DNA of 64,000 bases from Comamonas testosteroni (GTDB lineage Bacteria; Pseudomonadota; Gammaproteobacteria; Burkholderiales; Burkholderiaceae_C). Below are positions 1 through 8,705 of the stretch, in pieces (the first letter of the stretch is position 1; every line of letters starts with the position of its first letter). Below the pieces are notes generated by a model, which made no database searches, had not been told where the DNA came from, and saw nothing but the letters and a program-made list of their open reading frames with translations. The stretch spans positions 26,395 to 90,394 of the forward strand of contig NZ_AWOR01000049.1 of assembly GCF_000761245.1 (NCBI RefSeq). Direction: 5' to 3'. The position numbers and the translations under genes were made by a program.

Positions 1-1
1 G

Positions 2-1630
2 CGCCCCACGGATGTGCCCCAGGTTTCGCTGTCGGGCAGTCTAGGCTCCTGGAGCAATCGCCGAGGCGAGCTGGATGCCGCCGGGCCGCTGAACGAGGCA
101 GGCAGCTTGCGTGGTCGTGCGGTGGTGGCGCAGCAGGATACGAACACCTTCAAGAAAGCCTATCGCCACGAGCGCCAGTTGGTGTACGGCACGCTTGAGG
201 CCGATATTGCACCGCGCACCTTGCTTAGTGTGGGCGGCTACTTCAACAAGGAAGACAATCCCGGCGCGGACTGGAATGGCCTGCCCACGCGGCGTGACGG
301 CAGCTTCTACCCGTTCGACCGCTCCACCCGCATGACACCTGACTGGGCCTATTGGAACAAGCGTAACGCCAGCGTCTTTGCGGAGCTGGAGCATGAGTTC
401 GACAACGGCTGGAGGAGCCAGCTTACGGCCCGCGTGCTGAAATCCAAGATGGACATGCTGGGCACCTACCTTTATCCGCTGGAAGATTCCGATCTGTTCG
501 GCCAGGGCGCAGGTGCCTATACCTACAACCGCACGCAATACAGCCTGGATGCCTTTGCCAAAGGCCCGCTGCAGGCGTTTGGCCGCAAGCATGAGCTGGT
601 CTTTGGTGCCAGCCTGCGACAGAACAGCGATGACGACGGCCCCGGTGGCTGGCCTTTGGACTATGCGCCGGTGGTCGACCCCATGAACTGGGATTCAAGC
701 GCCGTGCCGCGTCCGGCGTTTTCGTCGGCCTGGTCCCGCCGTGGTCACCAGCGGCAACTGGGCGCGTACAGCACCATGCGCCTGAGTCTTGCGGATTCGC
801 TGTCGGCCATTATCGGCGCGCGTTTAGATTCCTATCGCTACGATATGCACACGGTGTCAGGCGAATGGTCGGAAAAGAGCCTGTATCGCGTGAGCGACCG
901 TGTCACGCCTTACTTTGGCCTGGTCTACGAACTCGATTCCATGCATTCGCTGTATGGCAGCTGGGCCGGCGTATTCCAGCCACAGAACTACCAGGCAGCC
1001 AGCGGCGCGATGCTCGACCCCGTCGTGGGCCGCAATCTGGAGGCCGGCATCAAGGGCTCGTACATGGGGGGCCGCCTGCAGGCAAGCGCCGCGGTCTTCC
1101 AGATCAACCAGTCCAATCTGCCCCTGCAACTGCCTGGCAACGAATGCCGCACCCAGGCCGTGGTCTGTTATGCCCAGACCGGCGAGGTGCGCAGCCGTGG
1201 CCTGGAGCTTGAAGTGGTGGGGGCCATCACTCCGAGCTGGAAAATCATGACGGGTTATACCTTCAACCGAGCCAAGCACGTCAAGGATTCGGATGTTGCA
1301 AAAGCAGGTACTCCCTATGACCAGCAAACGCCGCGCCACCTCTTCAAGCTGACCACGAGTTACCAACTGCCGGGTGCCATGAGCAAATGGGGCATTGGCG
1401 GCTCACTGCGCACACGAAGCGAAACCAGCTCTTGGCACAACGTGCGCCAAGGTGGCTACACGATTGTCGATCTGATGTTGTCCTATCAGGTAAGCCCGCA
1501 ACTGGACATCCGTCTCAACATCAACAATGTGGCGGACCGCTATTACTACGAAGCGACAGGAAGCACCCAGGACAACAACCACTTTGGCGCACCGCGCAAC
1601 TTTCTGCTGACGGCAAACTACCGCTTCTGA
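2..1630 (+). CDS. TonB-dependent ferric siderophore receptor, 3' part
   Basis: The reading frame is open from the left edge, so the N-terminal plug is missing. The visible ~540 residues are the beta-barrel of a FhuE/FpvA-type outer-membrane receptor that imports ferric siderophores using TonB energy. Recognisable family features are the barrel strands around GSLGSWSNRRGELD, the segment NLEAGIKGSYMGGRLQASAA, and the C-terminal strand LLTANYRF ending in Phe. The GTG at position 14 is internal to the domain and is not the start. No partner gene (transporter, sigma/anti-sigma pair) is visible on the right; the sequence there passes into mobile-element scraps. The family is confident, the siderophore is unknown. 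Confidence 0.9.
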   Translation, partial: RPTDVPQVSLSGSLGSWSNRRGELDAAGPLNEAGSLRGRAVVAQQDTNTFKKAYRHERQLVYGTLEADIAPRTLLSVGGYFNKEDNPGADWNGLPTRRDGSFYPFDRSTRMTPDWAYWNKRNASVFAELEHEFDNGWRSQLTARVLKSKMDMLGTYLYPLEDSDLFGQGAGAYTYNRTQYSLDAFAKGPLQAFGRKHELVFGASLRQNSDDDGPGGWPLDYAPVVDPMNWDSSAVPRPAFSSAWSRRGHQRQLGAYSTMRLSLADSLSAIIGARLDSYRYDMHTVSGEWSEKSLYRVSDRVTPYFGLVYELDSMHSLYGSWAGVFQPQNYQAASGAMLDPVVGRNLEAGIKGSYMGGRLQASAAVFQINQSNLPLQLPGNECRTQAVVCYAQTGEVRSRGLELEVVGAITPSWKIMTGYTFNRAKHVKDSDVAKAGTPYDQQTPRHLFKLTTSYQLPGAMSKWGIGGSLRTRSETSSWHNVRQGGYTIVDLMLSYQVSPQLDIRLNINNVADRYYYEATGSTQDNNHFGAPRNFLLTANYRF

Positions 1631-1761
1631 AGGGCGGGTAGGGGTGAGCAAACCTGTGAATGAACCGAGAAAATTGGTTTATATGAGATTCTTCTTTGCA
1701 AGATTATCATTCGCAGCCTATGTAACTGTCTGGCAACTTCACCGGCGCACTGTTGAGAGCG

Positions 1762-1935
1762 GTTAGTACAACCAGTCAACGAAGCGTGCACAGGTGATTG
1801 CTGTCGTTAATTTGAGTAATGCGAGATGTATGTCCAGCCGTCTCTCAAAGCTTTTGCGCAGCTTCCCAAACACTGCAAATCATTGTGGATTCAACAGGTC
1901 GATGCCACACATGCGCTGAACATCTCAGCGGGTGT
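1762..1935 (-). pseudogene. IS5-family transposase, C-terminal remnant
   Basis: Read on the minus strand the sequence gives LTTAITCARFVDWLY then a stop, closely matching the end of the IS5-family transposase at the right end of this window (AAAIICARFVDWWC, stop). The nucleotide similarity continues for roughly 150 bases into the region encoding the conserved C-terminal helix, then fades. The copy has no N-terminus and the frame is disturbed, so it is a dead fragment. The rest of the 1631-2018 stretch holds nothing else I can recognise. Confidence 0.7.
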
Positions 1936-2018
1936 ATGGAAGCGAAGCGTCTTGCTATGGCGCAGTTTGACAGCGTCAGTGTGCTGCGCCGGGCCGACGG
2001 TCTGTTCGGCGCGGCAGC

Positions 2019-2332
2019 GTGTGATCCTCGCCCGGAACCTGCTGGGCACGCTGCGCAACCGGGAACTGATGCAGGCCGCGAAAGACATTGCCGCCGACAC
2101 CGGCCTGGAGCATCGCCCGGTGACAGACGGGCAGCGCGTGGCCGGTATCTACCGGCGCTCGGTCATGCTGGCGAGCGGGCGTTATGCCATGCTCGACGAC
2201 GGCATGGGCTTTGCGCTCGTGCCGTGGCGACCTGTGATCGAGCAGCGGCTGCGACAGCAGCTCGCCGCGATGATGCATGATGGCGGGGCGACATGGGAGA
2301 TTGGACGAACGCGCAGCCCTTCCATTCCTTGA
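2019..2332 (+). pseudogene. Relaxase C-terminal fragment (DUF3363-like)
   Basis: The frame reads VILARNLLGTLRNREL, then AAKDIAADTGLEHRPVTDGQ, then GIYRRSVMLASGRYAMLDDG and ends about 35 residues later. This is the conserved tail of the large relaxases of Tn4371-like integrative elements. The nickase domain and several hundred residues are missing; upstream the frame runs straight into IS5 remnant sequence. I infer that an integrative element once stood here and was deleted, leaving the end of its relaxase gene. The upstream ATG at 1826 lies in the unrelated IS remnant. Confidence 0.7.
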
Positions 2333-2342
2333 TCGGAGGGAG

Positions 2343-3239
2343 TTACTGCACTACACGCGCATAGTGGCTGGGTGGCTTCCCAATGTGCCTAGTGAAGGCC
2401 ACGCTGAACGCGCTGGTTGAGCCGTAGCCAACGTGTTCAGCTATCTCCGAGACGGACAGTTCACCACGACGCAGGAGTTCCTTCGCAATTTCCATTCGCC
2501 ACGAGAGAAGGTATTCCATAGGCGCGACCCCGACCGTCCGCGTGAAGCGTTCAAAAAAGCTAGATCGCGATAGCGCAGCGATCTTGGCAAGGTGCGCAAT
2601 CGACCAACGCCGGTCAAGGTTCGCATGCATCTGCTTCAACGCGGCTGCCAATCGCTCATCGCCCAATCCACGAAGTAAGCCAGGCGGTGCGCTTCCTGAG
2701 GTAGTTGAACGCATGGCCTCGACGAGCATCATTTCGGCCAGCCGGGTGCGCATGAACTCGTTACCCGGCTTTTCATCCGCACATTCCTCGCCCATCATCT
2801 GTACAAGCTGCGATAGGCGCATCGAACCTTGCACATGCACCACTTTAGGTAGCAGCGACACCAACAAGCCCGGATCGGCGCAGTCAAACACGAACGAGCC
2901 TCCTAACGAGCGCATGTCGGGTTTACCGGTCTGCTCGCCATAACGCAACTCCGGCCCCACCGGTACTTTGTTGGGGTCCATGTAGATCGGCGGCGCAGGA
3001 ACGAAGCTGGATATCGTGAAGCTAGGTGTGGTGGGGAGCAGCACGAAGTCGCCAGCGCTGATTATCGTCGGCTCGTGTCCATCCACGGCCAGCCGATAAC
3101 TGCCTTCCAGCATGATGCAGAAGCTGGGCTTGCCGAACTCGGAGTAGCGCACAGCCCAATTGCCCTTGCCGCTGATCACGTTGGCGAACACGGCCTGCGG
3201 GTGCAGCAGTCGGACGATTTCGGATAGAGGGTCACTCAT
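2343..3239 (-). CDS. AraC-family transcriptional regulator
   Basis: A 298-residue protein with an N-terminal cupin-type sensing domain (about 1-165; ISGKGNWAVRYSEFGKPSFC and the segment around AGDFVLLPTTPSF) and two C-terminal helix-turn-helix motifs (about 200-298; WSIAHLAKIAALSRSSFFER and SEIAEHVGYGSTSAFSVAF). It belongs to the AraC group that often controls an adjacent, divergent oxidoreductase gene. The start is placed at the ATG with GAGAG six bases upstream rather than at a codon five residues earlier. It is divergent from the SDR gene with about 100 bases between, so a shared control region is likely. The inducer is unknown. Confidence 0.88.
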   Translation of the reverse strand: MSDPLSEIVRLLHPQAVFANVISGKGNWAVRYSEFGKPSFCIMLEGSYRLAVDGHEPTIISAGDFVLLPTTPSFTISSFVPAPPIYMDPNKVPVGPELRYGEQTGKPDMRSLGGSFVFDCADPGLLVSLLPKVVHVQGSMRLSQLVQMMGEECADEKPGNEFMRTRLAEMMLVEAMRSTTSGSAPPGLLRGLGDERLAAALKQMHANLDRRWSIAHLAKIAALSRSSFFERFTRTVGVAPMEYLLSWRMEIAKELLRRGELSVSEIAEHVGYGSTSAFSVAFTRHIGKPPSHYARVVQ

Positions 3240-3336
3240 TTTGGACTCTCGCAAAAATAGAGTGGACTATATAGTATCGTTAATCCTTAAATAGTTCTCT
3301 ATCGTTGTGTCTGAGTCAACCACCTCGGAGCACAAA

Positions 3337-4080
3337 ATGAAGACTGTACTGATCACCGGCTGTTCGTCCGGCTATGGCCTGGAAACCGCCCGTCACTTCC
3401 TGGCAAACGGCTGGAATGTCATCGCGACCATGCGGACGCCCCGCTCGGACCTGCTTCCCGCCTCGAACAACCTGCGCATCCTGCCGCTCGATGTCACCCA
3501 GCCCGAGAGCATCGACCGGGCCTTGGAGGCCGCTGGCCCCATCAATGTGCTTGTGAATAACGCCGGCATCGGCCTGTTCGGGGCATTCGAGGTCACCCCG
3601 ATATCCACGGTGCGGGAGATCTTCGAGACCAACACGTTCGGCGTCATGGCAATGTGCCAGGCGGTGATCCCGCAGTTCCGCGAACGCGGAGCCGGCACGA
3701 TCGTCAACGTCACGTCCAGCGCGACGCTGGCCCCGTTCCCGCTGGTGGCCGCCTACACGGCCAGCAAGACCGCCATTGAAGGCTTCACCGCATCGCTGGA
3801 GCATGAACTCAAGGCGGTGGGCGTCCGGGTCAAACTGGTCGAGCCGGGCTACGGCCCCTCCACGAGCTTCGCCGCCAACGGCCAGCAGCGCATGCAGGGC
3901 CTGATCCCGAAGCCTTACGAGTCCTTCGCGCATGAAGTATTTGCAGGATTTGGCCAGCAATCTGCGGTAACAGTCGCGTCGGATGTCGCCGAAGGCATCT
4001 GGAATGCCGCTAACGACACCTCAAGTCGGTTGCAATTCCCGGCAGGTGCCGACGCCATTGCGCTGGCGCGGGCAGCCTGA
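3337..4080 (+). CDS. Short-chain dehydrogenase/reductase
   Basis: A 247-residue classical SDR enzyme. The nucleotide-binding motif is TGCSSGYG near residues 7-14, the structural motif NNAG is near 80, and the catalytic Ser and YTASK are near 130-155. Such enzymes oxidise or reduce hydroxyl or keto groups with NAD(P). The start is the ATG preceded by CGGAG at six bases; the GTG ten codons earlier has no comparable ribosome site. It is divergent from the AraC regulator, which probably controls it. The substrate cannot be told from sequence. Confidence 0.88.
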   Translation: MKTVLITGCSSGYGLETARHFLANGWNVIATMRTPRSDLLPASNNLRILPLDVTQPESIDRALEAAGPINVLVNNAGIGLFGAFEVTPISTVREIFETNTFGVMAMCQAVIPQFRERGAGTIVNVTSSATLAPFPLVAAYTASKTAIEGFTASLEHELKAVGVRVKLVEPGYGPSTSFAANGQQRMQGLIPKPYESFAHEVFAGFGQQSAVTVASDVAEGIWNAANDTSSRLQFPAGADAIALARAA

Positions 4081-4122
4081 CGGCGAGCGCCGCCGCGACT
4101 CGCCCACTTACGAGGATCTTTC

Positions 4123-4353
4123 ATGATCATGCAAATCCGCTCCCGCAACTTTTCGCGATCAACATCGGTCCTCGGCAGTGCGAACGTGCTCGCCTTGAGC
4201 CTGGCCGTATTGGCCGGCTGCAGCGGCCACGCCGCAGAGAACGCTGCACCGCCCCCGACGGGTATCAGCGTGGCGCTCGTGCCGGTTAGGACCAATTAGT
4301 CAGTGGGACGAGTTCAGTGGCCGCGTCGAGGCCATCAAGCGCGTCGATCAGGG
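4123..4353 (+). pseudogene. RND efflux periplasmic adaptor, N-terminal fragment
   Basis: The frame starts with a lipoprotein-like signal (LALSLAVLAGCSG, lipobox Cys) and reaches the typical adaptor beginning ISVALVPVR, then stops. Continuing in another frame gives QWDEFSGRVEAIKRVD, which is the next conserved segment of RND membrane-fusion proteins. A frameshift at about 4300 and loss of everything after the first ~75 residues make it non-functional. No RND pump or outer-membrane channel follows. In similar AraC/SDR/RND clusters the adaptor is followed by the pump, so a deletion has probably removed it. Confidence 0.72.
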
Positions 4354-4402
4354 GCTGCAGCTGTCGCCACAGCTCTTTGCTAACGGGTTGTCTTGCCATG
4401 AG

Positions 4403-4428
4403 GGCATGAAGCATAAATGCTTCATGCC
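4403..4428. repeat. Perfect inverted repeat, 12-bp arms
   Basis: The arms GGCATGAAGCAT and ATGCTTCATGCC are perfect complements separated by two bases. The palindrome lies between the broken RND adaptor and the chemoreceptor gene, about 200 bases upstream of the latter. There is no T-run, so a terminator is unlikely; a regulator site or a deletion scar are alternatives. Nothing else is recognised in the non-coding stretch 4354-4629. Confidence 0.5.
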
Positions 4429-4629
4429 GGTCTCAAAGGGAAGTAGTGTTAGCGGCTCTAAGTAGGCGGCTTAGCGCGAGGACTTGATGGCGAGATAGTT
4501 CATGCAAATGATCATGTTGGGTGTCGCGTATGAGAACGCGAAATGTGACTGATGGTGGTCGGTGCGTGATACATTTATTTGCAAATTGCCCCCAGCTTCG
4601 CGCCTCTCGTATTCTTCTCACGAACTCCC

Positions 4630-6333
4630 ATGAACAACCTCAAAATCGGCACTCGCTTGGGTGGCGGCTTCGCTATCCTGCTTCTGATCATGCTTATCAC
4701 GGGGGTGTTCAGCCTTATAAGCATGAACCATGTCGTGCAAGGCACAACTGACATCACGGAGCAGTCGCTAGCCAAGGAGCGCATGATCAGCGATTGGTCT
4801 CGTAACCTTCGCTCTGGGGTATTGCGCACGACCGCTATAGCCAAGAGCAGCGACTCTTCGCTTCCAGCCTTCTTTGCTGAAGACGCTGCGACCTCTTCGC
4901 GTGAGTCTGCCTCGTTGCTCAAAGCCATTGAGCCATTGCTGCAAAGTCCGCAGGAAAAGGAGCTATGGAGCGCCATCCAGAAGGCGCGAACTGACTATTT
5001 GGCAGGGCGTGATGCGGTCTCCAAGGCCAAGGCCGCAGGTAACACCGACGAAGCCGAACAGCGGTTCACTCAGAGCTATCAACCTGCGGCGCAGCGCTAT
5101 ATCGATAGCGTGCAGGGCTTGTTGGCTTTGCAGCGTGCCAGTATTGATAGTGCCGCACAGGCTATCGAGGCAGAATTTCAGTCCACGCGCCTGCTTATCA
5201 TCGCCGCACTAGCTGGTGCACTCGTATTGGGTGCGCTCGGTGCATGGTGGCTCACGCGAGGCATCACACATCCACTGGCCGAGGCTGTGCGGGTGGCTCG
5301 GACCGTGGCGGCGAACGACCTTACCAGTTCGATCACAGTGAACTCTCGCGATGAAACCGGCCTATTGCTGGAAGCGCTACGCCACATGAATGACAACTTG
5401 GCCCGGGTGGTGAGTGATGTTCGATCCGGCGCTGAGGGCATCGCCACTGCGTCAAGCGAGATCGACACTGGCAACCAGGACTTGTCCTCTCGCACTGAAC
5501 AGCAGGCCAGCTCGCTTGAACAAACTGCCGCCGCAATGGAGGAGTTGAGCAGTACCGTGCGGCAAAACGCCGATAACGCGCGCCAAGCCAATCAGCTTGC
5601 GGCATCCGCCTCCCAGGTGGCACAACAAGGTGGCCGTGTGGTGACGGGGGTGGTGAGCACCATGGACACGATCAATACATCCAGTCGCAAGATTGCCGAC
5701 ATCATCAGCGTGATTGACGGAATTGCTTTCCAAACCAATATCCTTGCCCTGAATGCTGCGGTGGAGGCTGCCAGAGCAGGCGAGCAAGGCAGAGGCTTTG
5801 CTGTCGTTGCGAGCGAAGTGCGCAACTTGGCACAACGCAGCGCTGAAGCGGCTAAGGACATCAAGACGTTGATCAACGACTCGGTCAGCAAGGTGGAAGA
5901 AGGATCCCGTCAAGTAGCCGAGGCAGGACGCACAATGGACCAGATCGTTGAGAGCGTCAAACGTGTGACTGACATCATGGCTGAAATCACCGCAGCCACT
6001 TCAGAACAAAGTACCGGTATCGATCAGGTGCACCAAGCCATCACTCTGATGGACCAGGCCACCCAGCAGAATGCAGCGCTGGTAGAAGAGGCCGCAGCAG
6101 CCACTGGCTCGCTCAAAGCCCAGGCGAGTGAGCTCACTGCTGCCGTGAGCGTGTTCCGCATTGCTGGAGGACATCCTGTACGCGTGGCGGCACAGGTCAA
6201 TGTGCCACGGTCTACGCCTGCCGTAGCGTTGCCGCAAGCTGCCGTTGCTAAAGCTGCTCTCCAATCACGCACCAACGCCATCGTCGCCGCACCTGCGGCT
6301 CGAGAATCAGAAGATGGCTGGGTCACCTTTTGA
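4630..6333 (+). CDS. Methyl-accepting chemotaxis protein
   Basis: A 567-residue transmembrane chemoreceptor. Order: cytoplasmic start [14 protein letters not shown], first membrane helix (about 12-34), periplasmic four-helix ligand domain (about 35-185), second membrane helix (about 190-212), HAMP (about 213-265), and a signalling domain whose hairpin tip carries the invariant segment around [18 protein letters not shown]. The C-terminus ends GWVTF, resembling the NWETF pentapeptide that docks the methyltransferase CheR. The start is the ATG before MNNL, because the usual receptor N-terminus begins there and the 17 upstream residues are non-typical. It stands alone; no che genes are nearby. 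Ligand unknown. Confidence 0.92.
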   Translation: MNNLKIGTRLGGGFAILLLIMLITGVFSLISMNHVVQGTTDITEQSLAKERMISDWSRNLRSGVLRTTAIAKSSDSSLPAFFAEDAATSSRESASLLKAIEPLLQSPQEKELWSAIQKARTDYLAGRDAVSKAKAAGNTDEAEQRFTQSYQPAAQRYIDSVQGLLALQRASIDSAAQAIEAEFQSTRLLIIAALAGALVLGALGAWWLTRGITHPLAEAVRVARTVAANDLTSSITVNSRDETGLLLEALRHMNDNLARVVSDVRSGAEGIATASSEIDTGNQDLSSRTEQQASSLEQTAAAMEELSSTVRQNADNARQANQLAASASQVAQQGGRVVTGVVSTMDTINTSSRKIADIISVIDGIAFQTNILALNAAVEAARAGEQGRGFAVVASEVRNLAQRSAEAAKDIKTLINDSVSKVEEGSRQVAEAGRTMDQIVESVKRVTDIMAEITAATSEQSTGIDQVHQAITLMDQATQQNAALVEEAAAATGSLKAQASELTAAVSVFRIAGGHPVRVAAQVNVPRSTPAVALPQAAVAKAALQSRTNAIVAAPAARESEDGWVTF

Positions 6334-6479
6334 GGCTGTACGCCAATAGATAAAGGCTTTGTCGCAGCGGCCCTGGGCTTCACGTTTGTCCGCTAAGTGC
6401 TGTGAAGACGATTCAATGGCGTATGACCAGTGATTCAGGTGCTGCGTCAATCTGATAAAGACCAAAAGATATAAAAATC

Positions 6480-7988
6480 ATGGCTGAAGAAGCACCAGAG
6501 CCCTCCGTAAATAATCCACCTTCCACTCAGTCAGAAAAGCCATCCGAGGCCTGGTGGCTGAAGCAGCTAAAAGGGCATCCGTTCAAAGCTCTTAGCTTGG
6601 CCATATTGGTCTATGGCGGGCTGATCTTGTTAGCGTTTTTTGTTCAGCTTGGTTCGATGCCGGATCTCGATCTAGCAGGTGCGACAGCCACATTCGCAGC
6701 CGTTGCGGTGATCGGCTTACTAGTGGTCACAGTGTTGGGTATCTCTACGATTGTTGCTGGACTTGCGACACGCTCACTGACACCAGATGTGCCCAATCTG
6801 GCGAATGGGTGGAGCCTAGGGTTTCTCGCCGCGCCGGGAGGGGTCTTCATCATTGGTACAGCGGTCAATGTGAGCTTTGACACCAAAGGTTTTGAGCCTG
6901 CCTTTTGGCTGGGGTTGGCATTGCTTTTAGTTCTTCCTGCGTCTTTCTTTAGTTGGTTGATTCCATTTGCGCAGCAAAAAACCAGGGCGCTCCGGGCTGA
7001 TCCGGCATCTAAAAATGTTTGCTGGATTCAGTTGTTACTGACAACGCGAAGTGTCCCGCAGGTAAGTGTTGTCTCCGAAAACTCCGTGCCAGACACAGCG
7101 TCAAACGTTGCTTCAACAGAAAGCAGCAATTCCACAACCCGGACCCAGATCCTCTCATTGGGTGGAGACTATCTTGTATACCTCATGTGCTGCTTCATGT
7201 GGTTTGTGTCGTCGGCCTTTACAGCATTCATAACCTATGACTCCTGGGCGCGACAGGGTAGCGCGGGCGTGAGAGAGGGTGGTGCATTAGCTATGTGGGG
7301 TATAGCCAGCATTCTCTTGAACATACTGCTCGTAAAGGTTGTTAAAAAAATGCTGGTGCTCGCGTGTATTGCGCTAGGCGGTGCAGCTGTTCTGATTCTG
7401 ACAATACTCACTGCCTCCTGGTTTGCCATTCCAGTTTCGGTGGTGCGCAACTTGGGACTTGGAGAAATTCCTGTCGGCGTGGTGGTGACGGCCGAGGGGT
7501 GTGACACGTTCAACAAAGCTGCACGTGGGCAGAAGGTGTGTCAAATGAGTGCCGATGAGAAGTTGGGATGGGTGTGTCCGGTGGTTCTGAAGTCCCGCAT
7601 TGGCGCTCCGATGGTATTTGAGCTAGCGTCATTTGGGGATGATGGGAATTGGCCTATTCAGCCTTTCGAGATCGATAAAAAGGCACCAGGCGGTGGTAGC
7701 AAGAGAGACCTGTACTACCCACGTATTCAGGTAGCTAAGTCTGAAGTGAAGTCCTGGCCATCCATCACTTCGTTCAAACCCGATCCAAATAAAAAAACCG
7801 GTGCAACCTCTGCCCAAGACAACAGCAAGAACTCCAATCCCAGGCCCCTTGTCAGTTACCTCAATAGAAGTGCTGCAGCAGAGACCGATGCTCAACGGCA
7901 ATGGCTACTGACGCAATGCGGAGCAGCCACCAAAGCAGATGTTCCTAAATCTGAGGCATCCAAAAAGCCCAAAACCACTCAAAGATAG
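6480..7988 (+). CDS. Unknown multi-pass membrane protein
   Basis: I do not recognise this 502-residue protein. It has a proline/serine-rich cytoplasmic start (about 1-35), hydrophobic helices at about 39-60, 68-92, 110-130 and 142-165, a polar linker rich in Ser/Thr/Asn (about 185-225), more helices at about 230-252, 268-285 and 290-320, and a soluble C-terminal domain of about 175 residues with four Cys (EGCDTF, KVCQM, WVCPV and LLTQCG). The C-terminal tail is Lys/Ser-rich. There is no Shine-Dalgarno match stronger than AAAAGAT before the ATG. Neighbours give no functional hint. Confidence 0.75.
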   Translation: MAEEAPEPSVNNPPSTQSEKPSEAWWLKQLKGHPFKALSLAILVYGGLILLAFFVQLGSMPDLDLAGATATFAAVAVIGLLVVTVLGISTIVAGLATRSLTPDVPNLANGWSLGFLAAPGGVFIIGTAVNVSFDTKGFEPAFWLGLALLLVLPASFFSWLIPFAQQKTRALRADPASKNVCWIQLLLTTRSVPQVSVVSENSVPDTASNVASTESSNSTTRTQILSLGGDYLVYLMCCFMWFVSSAFTAFITYDSWARQGSAGVREGGALAMWGIASILLNILLVKVVKKMLVLACIALGGAAVLILTILTASWFAIPVSVVRNLGLGEIPVGVVVTAEGCDTFNKAARGQKVCQMSADEKLGWVCPVVLKSRIGAPMVFELASFGDDGNWPIQPFEIDKKAPGGGSKRDLYYPRIQVAKSEVKSWPSITSFKPDPNKKTGATSAQDNSKNSNPRPLVSYLNRSAAAETDAQRQWLLTQCGAATKADVPKSEASKKPKTTQR

Positions 7989-8023
7989 CTCTAGGATTTC
8001 TGCTCTACCGAGAGCAGTCTAGG

Positions 8024-8535
8024 CTACTCACCTTGGCCATCGTTGAAGCTCTCAATTCCAGCAGAAACCAATAGCCGGCGATAGAGCTCGTAGCACCGCA
8101 GCGCCTTCATGAACTCGCCCATGTTTGCCAAGCGAGCATCCTCGGAGCTGAGTGGGGAAATCCCGCCAAACCCATATGACACCCGCATTTGGCCCTGCAC
8201 TTCGACCTCATCCAACGTACCTTGACTGTTCTTAATCAGTTGCGTTGCAGGTGCAACCTTCCGGGTGATTGCCTCGACCTGCTTGAGCTCGATTCGAGGG
8301 CCAAGTGCATGGCTGCTACGGTTCCGGTAGTCGGACGTACGTTCGTGTAATCCTCATCATCAAGTGACCTCAGCGTCGCCATGTAGGCAGCTGCATCTGG
8401 AAAGTCTGCGATCAAATTCTGGCACTGGGTTCCTTTTCTGGTCTTGTGAGGAAACGCTGCCTTGGCTTTGTGGCTGTCGGATCGCCCGGGTCGATTCAGT
8501 GGAGCCTTGCTCATCTCGAGTCTAGCGAGCGTCAT
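8024..8535 (-). pseudogene. Hypothetical gene with a frameshift
   Basis: Two minus-strand frames join into one protein. The first part starts MTLARLEMSKAPLNRPGRSD and runs to GTVAAMHL; a shift near 8310-8320 continues as GPRIELKQVEAITRKVAPAT and leads without interruption into the second part, ending FNDGQGE. The joined product would be about 170 residues. The IELKQVEAITRKV segment looks like genuine protein, while the unshifted reading turns into a Ser/Arg run and stops. I do not recognise the family. A sequencing error would restore the gene. Confidence 0.5.
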
Positions 8536-8650
8536 ACCTGAGGAAGCTCAGCTCCTTCGGGCTTGAAAAGGCCTTCGTGCCTGTCGCAGATAGCAACAAA
8601 GCCTTGACGGTCCGGCCTTCCGTGCAAACCCTTGGTCATGCAAATGTGTA

Positions 8651-8685
8651 TTGATTATTTTGAAATTCAATTTCAAAATAATCAA
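8651..8685. promoter_or_regulatory. Palindromic operator upstream of the FAD/aconitase X operon
   Basis: A perfect inverted repeat with 17-bp arms around a single central base. Its core is TGAAATT-C-AATTTCA, ending about 20 bases before the FAD gene start. The layout (7-N-7) resembles the E. coli IclR consensus TGGAAATNATTTCCA. The same 15-bp core, with A at the centre, lies upstream of the ilvD-like gene at 19496. The IclR gene inside this operon is the likely binder (inference). Confidence 0.72.
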
Positions 8686-8705
8686 ATCAACAAGGGACAC
8701 AGCAT

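Noticed and set aside
41..592. 183-residue minus-strand ORF
   Set aside because: It runs antisense to the TonB receptor, has no ribosome site and shows the Arg/His/Ala-rich composition typical of antisense frames in GC-rich genes.
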